Positions 8,388 through 18,284 are shown, numbered from the stretch's first letter. The stretch: 64,000 nt of DNA from Rhizobium sp. WYCCWR10014 (GCF_001657485.1 NZ_LXFU01000025.1:233561-297560), one strand, 5' to 3'. Made by a program: numbers and translations. The notes: a model not told the origin generated them from the letters alone.

Positions 8388-9350
8388 ATGAGCAGTATTT
8401 CCACTGGACGAATGATCGACAACGGGAGCGATCCGGTGAAGGGCAGAGTGGTCTGGATGCCCGCAAAGTCGATCTGGATCACCGCGATGACCTTGATTGC
8501 CATCATTGGTGGCCCACTGACCTTCACCTGGAGCGCCTTTGCCGTCTTTATCCTCTTGACCGCCATCACGATCTGCCTTGGTCATTCGGTCGGCATGCAC
8601 CGGCTGCTGATCCATCGCTCATTCAGCACTCATATCTGGATCGAGCACTTTCTCGTCTATCTCGGTACGCTGGTCGGCATGGCCGGCCCCTTCGGCATGA
8701 TCTACGCGCACGACATTCGCGACTGGGCGCAACGGCAGCGAGACTGCCATGACCTCTACGCCCATCGGCGGTCTTTCTTCATCGATGCCTTCTGGCAGAT
8801 GCATTGCATCGTGGCGCTGGACCATCCGCCGCGTTTCGTCCTCGACGAGCGCGAGCGGCGCGACCGCTTCTATCGCTTCCTGGAGGCGACATGGATGGCG
8901 CAGCAGATCCCCTTGGGACTCGCGCTCTTTGCGCTCGGCGGACTGCCATGGGTGGTTTGGGGTATTGTCGTGCGGATATCCGTGTCGCTGACCGGACACT
9001 GGCTGGTCGGTCATTTCGCGCATCGAGCCGGCCATCAGGGCTGGAGTGTCGATGGTGTCGCGGTGCAGGGCTATAACCTGCCGCGTTTCGGGCTGGTGAC
9101 CTTTGGCGAGAGCTTCCATGGCAACCATCACGCCTTTCCGGATTCGGCGCGGCTCGGCATCGAGCCGGGGCAACTGGATCTCGGTTGGTATTTCATCCGG
9201 CTGCTGGCAAGGCTCGGTCTGGCTTCGGCGATCAAGCTCCCACACATGATCGTGCCAAGGCGGGGATTGAGACGCATCGACGCAATTGTAACGGCGGGCG
9301 ACAGTCATCCGCCACATCACGCAGCAGGTCGCGCGGAATCTCGCCCGTAA
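8388..9350 (+). CDS. Membrane fatty-acid desaturase with atypical second histidine box
   Basis: 320 residues, an integral-membrane di-iron desaturase expected to insert a double bond into acyl chains. Hydrophobic spans run at about 28-65 and 185-215. Box 1 is HRLLIH (H71, H76); box 3 is HGNHH (H244, H247, H248) in the context ESFHGNHHAFPDSA, as in acyl-CoA/acyl-lipid delta-9 enzymes. The middle box is not the usual HxxHH: the region reads HDIRDWAQRQRDCHDLYAH (H108, H121, H126). The ATG at 8388 follows GGGAAGGAG; upstream in-frame starts lack a site. Divergent from an ArsR-type gene. Confidence 0.85.
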   Translation: MSSISTGRMIDNGSDPVKGRVVWMPAKSIWITAMTLIAIIGGPLTFTWSAFAVFILLTAITICLGHSVGMHRLLIHRSFSTHIWIEHFLVYLGTLVGMAGPFGMIYAHDIRDWAQRQRDCHDLYAHRRSFFIDAFWQMHCIVALDHPPRFVLDERERRDRFYRFLEATWMAQQIPLGLALFALGGLPWVVWGIVVRISVSLTGHWLVGHFAHRAGHQGWSVDGVAVQGYNLPRFGLVTFGESFHGNHHAFPDSARLGIEPGQLDLGWYFIRLLARLGLASAIKLPHMIVPRRGLRRIDAIVTAGDSHPPHHAAGRAESRP

Positions 9351-9430
9351 GTGCCTCCTCCTTGCCGCAACGTCTCGATTCCCTCTACTCTCCAGAGGCC
9401 AGGACGGGTCGACGCCGATCGATCAGGAGC

Positions 9431-10837
9431 CTATCCGGGGTCACGCTCCGGGCGAAGCTCGGGAGCAAGCACCAGATCCCCCAAGAAGTTTTGGCACCAA
9501 AGTGAGACGTCGTGGGTTAGCAGATGCTCCATCATCATGCTCCAGCGGTCGCGGCGCTCCTCCAGCGACATGGCAAGGCCCTTGGCGATGGCATTGGCAG
9601 TGCCTTCGACATCGTAAGGATTGACCAGCAGCGCACCCTTCAACTCTCGAGCCGCGCCGGCGAAGCGCGATAGCACCAATACGCCCGGGCGATCGGGATC
9701 CTGAGCGGCGACATATTCCTTGGCGACGAGGTTCATGCCGTCGCGCAGCGGCGTGACCAGCCCGATCGTCGCCAGCCGGTAGAGGCCGGCAAGCACGTTG
9801 CGGCTGATCGATCGGTTGACATAGCGGATCGGCACCCAGTCGACCGTTCCGATGGCGCCGTTCACGCGGCCGGCCTGTTCGGCGACCATCTTCTGCATAT
9901 GCTCGTATTCGGGAACTTCCGATCGCGATTTTGGCGTGACCTGCAGATAAGTGACCTTGTTCTGGTAGGCAGGATTGCTGGTGAGGAAGGTTTCGAACGC
10001 TTCCAGTCGTTGAATGATGCCCTTCGAATAATCGAGGCGGTCGACCCCGATGATCATGTCCCGGCCTTCAACGCTGCGCCGGGTCTTCTGTACCATGATG
10101 TGGTTTGCGGCTCTCTCGGCGAACTCGGCGAAACCAGCAGTTTCGATCCCGATCGGATAGGCGCCGGCCTTGAAAATCCGCCCATGGGAATCGAACAATC
10201 CATGTCCGAGATCGTCGCCAATTCCCTCCCTTCTGAGATACCCGGCAAAGTTCTGGAGGTCGTAGTCGGTCTGGAAGCCGACGAGATCGTAATGCGAGAG
10301 CCCGCGCATGATTTCCTCATGGACGGGCATCGTGACGAGAATGTCGGCCGGCGGCCAGGGAATGTGCAGGAAGAAGCCGATCCGGTTTTTCAACCCCATT
10401 TGGCGCAGTTCGGCCGCCAGCGGAATGAGGTGGTAATCATGAACCCAGATGATGTCGTCCGGCTCGATCATCGGCGCCAACCTGTGAGCGAAGAAGCGGT
10501 TGACGCGGAAATAGCCGGCCATTTCCTTCCGGCCATATTCGGCGAGGTCCAGTCGATAATGGCAGATGGGCCAGAGAACGCGGTTTGCGAAGCCGCGATA
10601 ATACTCCTCGACGTCGGTGTCGGTGAGATCGGTCAGCGCATAGGTGATGTTGCCCTTCTGCAGTTGCGACAGAGGGCCAGGTTCCCTGTCCCCGCTCGAT
10701 TCTCCCGACCATCCCATCCAGATGCCGCCCCGCTCCTGCAGGGCTGCCTGCAGCGCGACGGCCAGGCCGCCGGCAGCGGCGCTCCCATCTTTGGCCGGCA
10801 TGGGAACACGATTGGAAACGACGATAAGACGGCTCAT
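9431..10837 (-). CDS. otsA: Alpha,alpha-trehalose-6-phosphate synthase
   Basis: Joins glucose-6-phosphate and UDP-glucose to trehalose-6-phosphate (GT20 family), an osmoprotectant route. At 468 residues it is the usual bacterial single-domain length. Visible motifs are the start RLIVVSNRVP, the acceptor region WVHDYHLIPLAAELR, the nucleotide-sugar segment VDRLDYSKGI and the C-terminal donor-site motif LRDGMNLVAKEYVA. RBS AAGGAAG lies 4 bp before the ATG. No otsB phosphatase gene is in the window, so trehalose completion must be encoded elsewhere. It ends convergently 80 bp from the desaturase gene. Confidence 0.96.
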   Translation of the reverse strand: MSRLIVVSNRVPMPAKDGSAAAGGLAVALQAALQERGGIWMGWSGESSGDREPGPLSQLQKGNITYALTDLTDTDVEEYYRGFANRVLWPICHYRLDLAEYGRKEMAGYFRVNRFFAHRLAPMIEPDDIIWVHDYHLIPLAAELRQMGLKNRIGFFLHIPWPPADILVTMPVHEEIMRGLSHYDLVGFQTDYDLQNFAGYLRREGIGDDLGHGLFDSHGRIFKAGAYPIGIETAGFAEFAERAANHIMVQKTRRSVEGRDMIIGVDRLDYSKGIIQRLEAFETFLTSNPAYQNKVTYLQVTPKSRSEVPEYEHMQKMVAEQAGRVNGAIGTVDWVPIRYVNRSISRNVLAGLYRLATIGLVTPLRDGMNLVAKEYVAAQDPDRPGVLVLSRFAGAARELKGALLVNPYDVEGTANAIAKGLAMSLEERRDRWSMMMEHLLTHDVSLWCQNFLGDLVLAPELRPERDPG

Positions 10838-11230
10838 GAGCTTCCTTTAGTGAAGATGGGAGATGAAACGCTGTGCGACGAGCGTCTTGAGGCATCTCCT
10901 GAACTTGGCAGGGACCATGCAGTGAAGGCGCCGACGTCAACAGAGCCGACCCGAACGCGAGCGGCCCGGTGCAGATGCCAACAAGAACAACGAACGGAGC
11001 ATTTTCCGCACAGATTTTGCTTGAATCTAGGGCGATTCCCGCGGATTGAAAGAATTCATTCTACAATTTTTGATTAGAAGAACGTTCAATCCGGTTTCGC
11101 ATGACGAAGCCCATCGTGCGGATGCACCGAGCCGGCTGATATCAGTTCATCATTTGCGGCGGCAATGTCGATGTTGGCGCCAATCCGCCCCAGCGCGTGA
11201 GATTGGTTTGTAAGGTTAGAGCCAGCGTCA
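10838..11230. other. Intergenic region upstream of otsA, no gene seen
   Basis: About 390 bp with short open frames only and no convincing ribosome sites. The part at 11040-11095 is AT-richer and could hold the otsA promoter, but no clear -35/-10 pair was found. A repeat element follows at 11231. Confidence 0.5.
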
Positions 11231-11371
11231 GCCCTCATCCGCCTGCCGGAACCTTCTCCCCGTTCTGACGGGGAGAAGGGAATATGCCGCGACCTCTCCG
11301 TTCCTCACTCGCCTCTCGCAGGGCACGTTCCCTCTCCCCGTCAGAACGGAGAGAGGGTTAGGGTGAGGGGC
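11231..11371 (-). repeat. RIME-like palindromic element, copy 3 (full length)
   Basis: Reverse-oriented full unit with both hairpins: CTCCCCGTTCTGACGGGGAG on the left and CTCTCCCCGTCAGAACGGAGAG on the right, ending GGGTTAGGGTGAGGGG. The two loops carry complementary TTCTGAC/GTCAGAA cores, so the halves can also pair with each other. It lies 12 bp past the pgi stop and may act as its transcript end. Confidence 0.85.
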
Positions 11372-11383
11372 AATCTCGATCGC

Positions 11384-13009
11384 TTACTTCGCCAACTTCG
11401 CCAGTGCCGCAACCAGGCCCTGCGTCGAGGAGTCGTGCGATGCCGCACTTTCCTTGCCTTCGACGACCGGCAGCAGGCCCGTCGCCAGTTCCTTGCCGAG
11501 CTCGACGCCCCACTGGTCGAAGGAATTGATGCGGAAGAGCACGCCTTCGACGAAGACGCGGTGTTCGTAAAGCGCGATCAGCCGGCCGAGCGCATAAGGG
11601 GTCAATTTGTCGTAGACGAAGGTGATCGACGGACGGTTGCCGGTAAAGACGCGGTGCGGCGCGATGAAATCGGCCTTTTTGTCGTCCATGCCCTTGTCGG
11701 TCAGCTGCTTCTTGGCTTCTGCGAAACTGCGTCCCCTCATCAGCGCTTCCGACTGGGCGAGAACGTTGGAGATCAGCAGCTGGTGCTGGTGGCGCAGTTC
11801 CGGCTCGAAGGCGTTGGCTGCGATCATGAACTCGGCCGGGATGATGCTCGTGCCCTGATGGATCAGCTGGTAGAAGGCATGCTGGCCGTTGGTACCGGGC
11901 TCGCCCCAGACGACCGGGCCGGAATTGCCTTCGACCGGCGTGCCGTCGATGGTGACGCCCTTGCCGTTCGATTCCATGTCGAGCTGCTGCAGATAGGCCG
12001 GGAACCGCGACAGGCGCTGGTCGTAGGGCAGGATGGCGCGGGTGGGGTAGCCCAGCACATTGCGATGGTAGAATCCGATCAGGCCGAGCAGCATCGGCAG
12101 GTTCTCGGTAATCGGTGCCTTACGGAAATGATTGTCGACGGCATGAGCACCGTCGAGGAACTTGGCGAAATTCTCCGGCCCGACGGCGATCATCAGCGGT
12201 AGGCCGATCGCCGACCAGATCGAGTAACGGCCGCCGACCCAGTCCCAGAAGCCGAAGACGCGGGCGCTGTCGATGCCGAAAGCGGCGACCTTGTCGAGCG
12301 CCGTCGAGACGGCGGCGAAGTGGTGCTGCACGGCGGCTTCGCCGAGCGCCTTGGCGATGAAATTGCGCGCCGTCTGCGCATTGGTCATCGTCTCGACGGT
12401 GGTGAAGGTCTTCGAGGCGACGATGAACAGCGTCGTTTCCGGCTGCACCAGCTTCAGGATATCGGCGATATGGGCGCCGTCGATATTGGAGACGAAATGG
12501 GCGCGCGGGCCGTCATGGAATGGGGCAAGCGCCAGCGTTGCCATCACCGGGCCGAGATCCGAGCCGCCGATACCGATATTGATGACATCGGTGATCGCCT
12601 TGCCGGTGGCGCCCTTCAGCGTGCCGGAGCGGACGTCGTCGGCAAACTTGCCCATGGCGGCAAGCACGGAATTGACGTCGGGCATGACGTCCTTGCCGTC
12701 GACCAGAACCGGCGTGTTGGAACGGTTGCGCAGCGCGGTGTGCAGAACGGCGCGGTCCTCGGTGAAGTTGATCGCCTTGCCGGAGAACATTTCCTCGCGC
12801 TTCGTCTCGACGCCGCCTTCTTCGGCGAGCTTCACCAGGAGCTTGAGGATGTCGTCATTCACCGCAGTCTTGGAAAAATCCATCAGCAGGTCGTCAAGCG
12901 CGACGGAAAAGCGCGAAAAGCGCTGCGAATCGGCGGCGAAGGCGGCACGGATATCGGTTGCCTTGGTGGCATCAGCGGTGCTTTTCAGCTGTTCGACGAT
13001 GGCGTTCAT
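11384..13009 (-). CDS. pgi: Glucose-6-phosphate isomerase
   Basis: Interconverts glucose-6-phosphate and fructose-6-phosphate. The 541-residue length is normal. Visible motifs are [15 protein letters not shown], the family signature around [14 protein letters not shown], the [18 protein letters not shown] active-site stretch with its histidine, and the C-terminal [11 protein letters not shown] signature. The ATG at 13009 has AAAGGAG at ideal spacing; the frame is open further upstream to 13081 but without conserved sequence. It follows fadD on the same strand, separated by a terminator hairpin. Functionally it joins frk and otsA, which use the same hexose-phosphate pool. Confidence 0.97.
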   Translation of the reverse strand: MNAIVEQLKSTADATKATDIRAAFAADSQRFSRFSVALDDLLMDFSKTAVNDDILKLLVKLAEEGGVETKREEMFSGKAINFTEDRAVLHTALRNRSNTPVLVDGKDVMPDVNSVLAAMGKFADDVRSGTLKGATGKAITDVINIGIGGSDLGPVMATLALAPFHDGPRAHFVSNIDGAHIADILKLVQPETTLFIVASKTFTTVETMTNAQTARNFIAKALGEAAVQHHFAAVSTALDKVAAFGIDSARVFGFWDWVGGRYSIWSAIGLPLMIAVGPENFAKFLDGAHAVDNHFRKAPITENLPMLLGLIGFYHRNVLGYPTRAILPYDQRLSRFPAYLQQLDMESNGKGVTIDGTPVEGNSGPVVWGEPGTNGQHAFYQLIHQGTSIIPAEFMIAANAFEPELRHQHQLLISNVLAQSEALMRGRSFAEAKKQLTDKGMDDKKADFIAPHRVFTGNRPSITFVYDKLTPYALGRLIALYEHRVFVEGVLFRINSFDQWGVELGKELATGLLPVVEGKESAASHDSSTQGLVAALAKLAK

Positions 13010-13093
13010 GGGAGGCTCCTTTGGAGGCGGAAAGGTTGCGGAAACTATTCGCTTTCTCACCCGCAAATCAAGTTCAGCCACCTGCCGAAATGG

Positions 13094-13125
13094 AAAAAAG
13101 CCACCCGCGGCAAGCGGATGGCTTT
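13094..13125 (-). terminator. Rho-independent terminator of fadD
   Basis: On the minus strand a 9-bp stem (GCCATCCGC / GCGGGTGGC, one mismatch) with a 5-nt loop is followed by six T residues. It lies 22 bp past the fadD stop and upstream of pgi, so it separates the two transcripts. Confidence 0.8.
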
Positions 13126-13146
13126 ATTTTCATCAGATCGTCAAAT

Positions 13147-14847
13147 TCAGCCGCGCAGGTCCTTACGCAGGATCTTACCAACAGGCGACTTCGGCAGCTC
13201 GGTGCGGAATTCGATGAAGCGCGGCCGTTTGTAGTTGGTGAGGTTGGCGATGCAATGGGCTTTCACCTCCGCTTCCGTCAGGTTCGGATCCTTCCTGACG
13301 ACGAAGAGCTTCACTGCCTCGCCCGAATGTCCGTCCGGCACGCCGATGGCTGCGGCCTCGAGGATGCCGGCATGCATGGCGGCGACTTCCTCGATCTCGT
13401 TCGGATAGACGTTGAAGCCGGAGACGAGGATCATGTCCTTCTTGCGGTCGACGATCTTGGTATAGCCGCGGTCGTCCATGAAACCCATGTCGCCCGAGCG
13501 AAAGTAGCCGTCGTCGGTCATCACCCGCGCCGTTTCCTCAGGCTTCTGCCAGTAGCCGGCCATCACCTGCGGCCCGCGGATGCAGATCTCGCCGACCTCG
13601 CCTGATGGCAGCGAATTGCCCGCCTCGTCGCGGATGTCGAGTTCGGTGGAGGGAAGCGGCAGCCCGATCGTGCCGGTGAACTCCGCCGAATCAAAGCGGT
13701 TGGCGGTGGCAACGGGCGATGTCTCGGAAAGGCCGTAGCCCTCCGTCACTGACGTGCCTGTCATCTTCAGCCAGCGGTCGGCGACCGGGCGCTGCACAGC
13801 CATGCCGCCGCCGAGCGACATGATCAGCGAGGAGAAGTCGAGCTTGGCGAAATCGGCATTGTTCATCAGCGCATTGAACAGCGTGTTGAGGCCGGGGAAA
13901 ATATGCACCTTCGACTTTTCGAATTCCTTGACGAGACCGGGAATGTCACGCGGATTGGCGATCAGGATATTGTGGGCGCCGAGCGACATGCCCATCAGCG
14001 AATTCACCGTCAGCGCGAAGATATGGTAGAGCGGCAGGGCGCAGAGGAAATTCAGCACCTCCGGCTCTTTCTTGCGCTCGAAGGCCGATCGCAGCCAGAG
14101 CGACAGCTGCACCTTGTTGGCGAGCAGGTTCTGATGCGTCAGCACCGCGCCCTTGGCAACGCCCGTCGTGCCGCCGGTATATTGCAGGAAGGCGATGTCG
14201 CTGCCTGTCAGCGTGACCGGCTGGAGCTTTTTTCCCGCACCTTCGCGGAGCACCTGGCCGAAGCTCTTATGCTGAGGGATCGACCAGGAGGGAACGAGCT
14301 TTTTCACCTTGCGCACGACGAAGTTGACGATCAGCCCCTTCGGCCCCAGCATTTCCCCAAGCGAGGTGACGACGACATGGCGCAGATCGGTCTTGTTGAG
14401 GACCTGCTCCACCGTGCGGGCGAAATTCTCCAGCACGAAGATCGCCTTGGCGCCGGAATCCTTCAACTGGTGTTCGAGTTCGCGCGGCGTATAGAGCGGG
14501 TTGACGTTCACCACCACCAGGCCGGCGCGCAGGATGGCATAGGTGGCAATCGGGTTCTGCAGCACGTTCGGCATCATCACGGCGACGCGGTCGCCCTTCT
14601 GAAGGCCGGTGCTTTGCAGCCAGGCGGCGAGTTTGCGCGTCTGGCTCTCCAACTCGCGATAGCGCATCCCTTTTCCCATACTGGAGAAGGCGGTCCGGTC
14701 GGCGTAACGGGCGCAGGATTTTTCCAGCAGTTCGGCAAGCGAGGCATATTCCAGCGGCGGAATCTCTGCCGGAACGATATCGGGATAGGCGGCAAGCCAG
14801 GGTTTGTCGGGCTTGGCTCCGTTCGGATGGACGGAAATGCTGTTCAT
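13147..14847 (-). CDS. fadD: Long-chain fatty-acid-CoA ligase
   Basis: Activates long-chain fatty acids with ATP and CoA through an acyl-adenylate. 566 residues, in line with FadD. ANL-superfamily motifs are clear: the P-loop QYTGGTTGVAKGA, the adenine motif GYGLSETSP, the hinge and signature YFRSGDMGFMDDRGYTKIVDRKKD, and the catalytic lysine near the end (KSPVGKILRKDLR). The ATG at 14847 follows AGAGAGG; upstream codons to 15045 belong to the control region. A TTGACGT/ACGTCAA palindrome lies 131 bp upstream. In rhizobia fadD mutants swarm abnormally and nodulate poorly, from literature memory. Confidence 0.94.
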   Translation of the reverse strand: MNSISVHPNGAKPDKPWLAAYPDIVPAEIPPLEYASLAELLEKSCARYADRTAFSSMGKGMRYRELESQTRKLAAWLQSTGLQKGDRVAVMMPNVLQNPIATYAILRAGLVVVNVNPLYTPRELEHQLKDSGAKAIFVLENFARTVEQVLNKTDLRHVVVTSLGEMLGPKGLIVNFVVRKVKKLVPSWSIPQHKSFGQVLREGAGKKLQPVTLTGSDIAFLQYTGGTTGVAKGAVLTHQNLLANKVQLSLWLRSAFERKKEPEVLNFLCALPLYHIFALTVNSLMGMSLGAHNILIANPRDIPGLVKEFEKSKVHIFPGLNTLFNALMNNADFAKLDFSSLIMSLGGGMAVQRPVADRWLKMTGTSVTEGYGLSETSPVATANRFDSAEFTGTIGLPLPSTELDIRDEAGNSLPSGEVGEICIRGPQVMAGYWQKPEETARVMTDDGYFRSGDMGFMDDRGYTKIVDRKKDMILVSGFNVYPNEIEEVAAMHAGILEAAAIGVPDGHSGEAVKLFVVRKDPNLTEAEVKAHCIANLTNYKRPRFIEFRTELPKSPVGKILRKDLRG

Positions 14848-14977
14848 CTTTTTCCTCTCTCCCTTGCTGCCACCGCCGGCGCCGAGCCGGCAATCGACTA
14901 GAAGGATCCTCCATCTTCCAGTCCGGCAGCTTATGCCATTGCCTGAACGGTTCAAGCCGAATGAAGCTATACTAACC

Positions 14978-14993
14978 TTGACGTAAACGTCAA
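14978..14993. promoter_or_regulatory. LiuR/FadR-type operator upstream of fadD
   Basis: Perfect palindrome TTGACGTAAACGTCAA, with 7-bp arms and a 2-bp centre. It resembles the site reported for MerR-family LiuR regulators of fatty-acid and branched-chain amino-acid breakdown in proteobacteria. A related site precedes the nitronate monooxygenase gene (48045-48066). Confidence 0.65.
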
Positions 14994-15096
14994 CAATCGC
15001 TCGCTGCCCGATCGTTGGACGGATGGGGAACTTTGAGTCCGCCATGACGTTGATCTTGCATACTCACCATGAGGAAACACCCAAAGGAGGTGCACA

Positions 15097-15489
15097 ATGT
15101 TGAACCAGGATACTGACGCCACCCGCCGTGACCCGAATGTCAAGAGCACACACTCGCTGATCGCCAGCGACCGCGTCGAAGGCACTCGTGTGTATGGGGC
15201 CGATGGCAAGCATATTGGCTCGATCGAACGCTTGATCATCGGAAAGCTCGACGGCCGTGTTGCCTATGCCGTGCTGAGCTTCGGCGGCTTCCTGGGCATC
15301 GGCCACGATCACTATCCGCTTCCCTGGGAAAAGCTGAACTACGACACCCAGCTGGATGGCTATCGCATCGACCTGACCAAGGAGCAGATCGAAGGCGCCC
15401 CGAGCTATTCGGACGATGACGACACCTGGTACAACGACAATGGCCGCCGGGTCTATGATTACTACGGCGTGCCGCCCTACTGGATGTAA
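15097..15489 (+). CDS. PRC-barrel domain protein
   Basis: A 130-residue soluble protein with a PRC-barrel at about residues 22-95 (SLIASDRVEGTRVYGADGK, then IGSIERLIIGKLDGRVAYAVLSFGGFLG), followed by an acidic and aromatic C-terminus (DDDDTWYNDNGRRVYDYYG). Related rhizobial proteins are often general stress or photosynthesis-unrelated PRC proteins of unknown partner. A near-perfect AAAGGAGGTG ribosome site at 15083-15092 predicts strong translation, and a strong terminator follows, so this is a highly expressed single-gene unit. The function is not known. Confidence 0.9.
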   Translation: MLNQDTDATRRDPNVKSTHSLIASDRVEGTRVYGADGKHIGSIERLIIGKLDGRVAYAVLSFGGFLGIGHDHYPLPWEKLNYDTQLDGYRIDLTKEQIEGAPSYSDDDDTWYNDNGRRVYDYYGVPPYWM

Positions 15490-15512
15490 CGTCGTCCGAT
15501 AGGCCGAGCTGG

Positions 15513-15541
15513 AAGGGCCCCGCGGATGCGGGGCCTTTTTG
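15513..15541 (+). terminator. Rho-independent terminator of the PRC-barrel gene
   Basis: Perfect 8-bp stem GGCCCCGC / GCGGGGCC with loop GGAT (15516-15535), followed by TTTTT. It begins 24 bp past the stop codon. Confidence 0.92.
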
Positions 15542-15616
15542 GTGTTTGGCGATGAGATCGTTCCTCACGTGGGTTCTTTGGTTGGATCCGCTGCTGTCAG
15601 GTTCGTACCGATGGCT

Positions 15617-15754
15617 GCCCCTCACCCTAACCCTCTCCCCGCCTGCGGGGCGAGGGGACGTGCCCTGCGAGAGGTGAGCGGGGGACGGAGAGGTCGCGGC
15701 GTATCCCCTTCTCCCCGCAGGCGGGGAGAAGGTGGCGGCAGCCGGATGAGGGGC
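15617..15754 (+). repeat. RIME-like palindromic element, copy 4 (full length)
   Basis: Forward full unit: CCCTCACCCTAACCCTC, first hairpin, the GAGAGGTGAGCGGGGGACGGAG middle, then CCTTCTCCCCGCAGGCGGGGAGAAGG and the CCGGATGAGGGG end. It sits between the PRC-barrel gene and the 3' end of the beta-mannosidase gene. Confidence 0.85.
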
Positions 15755-15758
15755 TCTT

Positions 15759-18212
15759 CTAACGTCCGGCAACAAGATCGTTGGCCGACCACAGAACGGT
15801 GCCGATGACAATATCGTCTGCTACGATCGTCTTTGCCGTCTTGACCGCAAACACATGGCTCTCGCCCGGCAGCAGCGTCACCAGCATCGAATCGACAACG
15901 GCATCCGGATCCAGCCGATCGGCCATCAGGCAGAGATCCTTGAGGAAATTTTGCGCCGTCACCTTGATCGCATACCCGCCGTCGATCCCGACGACATCGA
16001 CAGTCAGCCGCGGTGCCGGCAGGGCAAGCTCGATATCCTCGACGAAATAATGGAAGGCCCGCCTGTCCAGCATCTGCACGACGATCACCTCGTCCTTCGG
16101 TAAGCCAGGAGTGACGATCTCCTCGGGCAGCGGAAATTCCTTTGCTTCGAAACGGTCGCAGAGCAGGCGCCAGAATTCGAATTCGGCCAGCACGGTGCCG
16201 TCGAGCTTCACGCGTTTACCGCTGATCTTCGCCCGCCAGAACAGGGTGCGTTCATTGACGGCCACCGCGGCAAGCCCGCCGCCGCGCGGCTGGATCGTCA
16301 GCAGGCGCGGATCATAGGCTGCCTTCAGCGCGTACCAGAGCGGCTTGCGGCGTCCGGCCGAATCGAGCGCGGCCCAGGAGGTCACCGGCCAGCAATCGTT
16401 GAACTGCCAGACGACAGCACCCTTGCAGATATTCCGATGCGAGCGCATGTGCTCGACGCCGAAGCGGATGGCGCGCGCCTGGTTGAGCTGGGTGGCGAAG
16501 TGCCAATCGTCCATTGTCCGCGGCTCCGGCAGATGGCCGGACAGGCCGCGGATCAGCTTGTCATTGCCCTCAGTCGCCTTCTGATGGTGGAAGACGCCGT
16601 TCGATTGCGGCGTCAGCGGCGCGTCGTGCACGCTTTCTTCGATCGTCGCCCAGGCAGCCGGCGCCTGCCAGCCAAATTCGGAGCAGAAGCGTGGGATATA
16701 ATTGCGGTAGACCTCGTAGCCGACATCGTTCCACACGTCCCAGATATGTTTGCAGCCGTGTGCGTCGGCATTGGGTTCGATTTCCATCGAGCCGGAATAG
16801 GGGCTGCCAGGATAATAGGGTCGTTCTGGATCGAGTTCGGCGCAGAGGCGCGGCAGCAGGTCGAGATAATAACCGAGGCCCCAGCTTTCGCTTGCCTTGA
16901 TGATCGGCCGCCAGCCCCATTCGTCGAAGCCCCAGATGTTCTCGTTATTGCCGTTCCAGAGGACCAGCGAGGCATGCGGCATCAGCCGCACGACATTGTC
17001 ACGCACCTCCGCCTCGACCTCGCTTCTGAGCGGCTCCTCCTCCGGATAGGCGGCGCAGGCAAAGAGGAAATCCTGCCAGACCAGCATGCCGGCACGGTCG
17101 CAGGTCTCATAGAACTCGTCGGCCTCGAAGATGCCGCCGCCCCAGACGCGCAGCATGTGAATATTGGCGGCCTTTGCCTCCTCGATCCGCGCGGCATAAC
17201 GCTCAGCCGTCACCCGCGGGGGGAAACAATCGTCCGGAATCCAGTTCGCCCCGCAGATGAAGAGCGGCACGTCGTTGATGACGAAGGTAAAGGCCGAGCC
17301 ATGCTCGTCGGCGGAGGTATCGAGCCGCAGCGAGCGGAACCCGAGTTCGCGCTGATAGCTGTCGAGCAGATCGTCGCTGGCGTCGTCGACCAGCCGGAGC
17401 ATCATCGGATAAAGCGGCTGCGCGCCAAGATGGTGCGGCCACCAGAGCTGCGGCGAGGGGAGGGCAAGCGCGAAGGAACCCTCGTCTTCGTCAGCGGCGA
17501 TCGCCACCGTCTTGGTCACGCCGCCGATTTCGGCGATGAGCCTCAACGGCGTCGTGTCGCCATGCCGCGCCAGCCTGGCATGCACCTTCACCAGTCCGTC
17601 GCCGCCGGCAAGTGTCGCCGACACCCGCGTTTCGGCAAGCCGCGCCCGATCCCAGCTTTCCAGCCGGACGGGCTTCCAGGCACCCGCCGTCACCAGGGTC
17701 GGCCCCCAATCCCAGCCGAAGTTGCAGGCCATCTTGCGCATCAGATTGCCCGGCCCCGGATAGTTGTTGGGACGATAGCCGTAATGTTTTTCCATCTCCG
17801 CGCCATAGGAGTAGGCGGAGCGGAAGGTGACCGTCAGTTCGTTCACACCGGACTTCAGCAATCCGGAAACATCGAAACGATAGGTGCGGTGCATGTTGAA
17901 GGTGCGGCCGATCTCTTCGCCGTTGAGGGATATCACCGCGACCGTATCGAGCCCGTCGAAGACCAGTTCATGCACCCTGCCATCGTCTGGCATCGCCTCG
18001 AAGCTGCAGCGATAGGTCCAGTCGGTCTTGCCGACCCAGTCGTTGGTGATCTCGTTGACGTCGATATAGGGATCGGGGATCAGCCGGTTGGCGAGAAGGT
18101 CGAGATGAACGCAGCCCGGCACCGTCGCGGGTATCGCAGCCGGCATGCCGGGTCTTGCTGCATCGTTACAGGAGAGCGTCCAGCCGGAATTGAGCGCAGT
18201 CTTTTCGATCAT
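15759..18212 (-). CDS. Beta-mannosidase (glycoside hydrolase family 2)
   Basis: 817 residues, hydrolysing terminal beta-D-mannose from oligosaccharides. An N-terminal sugar-binding jelly roll (about 1-190, with the typical VPGCVHLDL and PDPYIDVNE) precedes an Ig-like domain and a TIM barrel. The acid/base glutamate is in WNGNNEN and the nucleophile glutamate in CSEFGWQAP. There is no signal peptide, so it is cytosolic and would act on imported oligosaccharides. The SCNDAARPG insert near the start is unusual but harmless-looking. The glyoxalase-like gene lies 72 bp upstream on the same strand, but co-transcription is not assured. No mannoside transporter gene is adjacent. Confidence 0.93.
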   Translation of the reverse strand: MIEKTALNSGWTLSCNDAARPGMPAAIPATVPGCVHLDLLANRLIPDPYIDVNEITNDWVGKTDWTYRCSFEAMPDDGRVHELVFDGLDTVAVISLNGEEIGRTFNMHRTYRFDVSGLLKSGVNELTVTFRSAYSYGAEMEKHYGYRPNNYPGPGNLMRKMACNFGWDWGPTLVTAGAWKPVRLESWDRARLAETRVSATLAGGDGLVKVHARLARHGDTTPLRLIAEIGGVTKTVAIAADEDEGSFALALPSPQLWWPHHLGAQPLYPMMLRLVDDASDDLLDSYQRELGFRSLRLDTSADEHGSAFTFVINDVPLFICGANWIPDDCFPPRVTAERYAARIEEAKAANIHMLRVWGGGIFEADEFYETCDRAGMLVWQDFLFACAAYPEEEPLRSEVEAEVRDNVVRLMPHASLVLWNGNNENIWGFDEWGWRPIIKASESWGLGYYLDLLPRLCAELDPERPYYPGSPYSGSMEIEPNADAHGCKHIWDVWNDVGYEVYRNYIPRFCSEFGWQAPAAWATIEESVHDAPLTPQSNGVFHHQKATEGNDKLIRGLSGHLPEPRTMDDWHFATQLNQARAIRFGVEHMRSHRNICKGAVVWQFNDCWPVTSWAALDSAGRRKPLWYALKAAYDPRLLTIQPRGGGLAAVAVNERTLFWRAKISGKRVKLDGTVLAEFEFWRLLCDRFEAKEFPLPEEIVTPGLPKDEVIVVQMLDRRAFHYFVEDIELALPAPRLTVDVVGIDGGYAIKVTAQNFLKDLCLMADRLDPDAVVDSMLVTLLPGESHVFAVKTAKTIVADDIVIGTVLWSANDLVAGR

Positions 18213-18284
18213 GGCGGGCTCCTGATGTATGCCGCTTGAAGCTGTGGGATTATCTGTGGATTGGAACGTCTCGGTGGTTCGGCG

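Noticed and set aside
14848..15045. Longer fadD extending upstream to 15045
   Set aside because: The extension crosses the palindromic operator at 14978-14993, and a good ribosome site is present before ATG 14847.
16437..18239. A 600-codon open frame on the plus strand opposite the beta-mannosidase gene
   Set aside because: The antisense frame is a shadow of a GC-rich gene; it has no ribosome site, no recognisable domain, and its composition is that of the reverse complement of the mannosidase codons.
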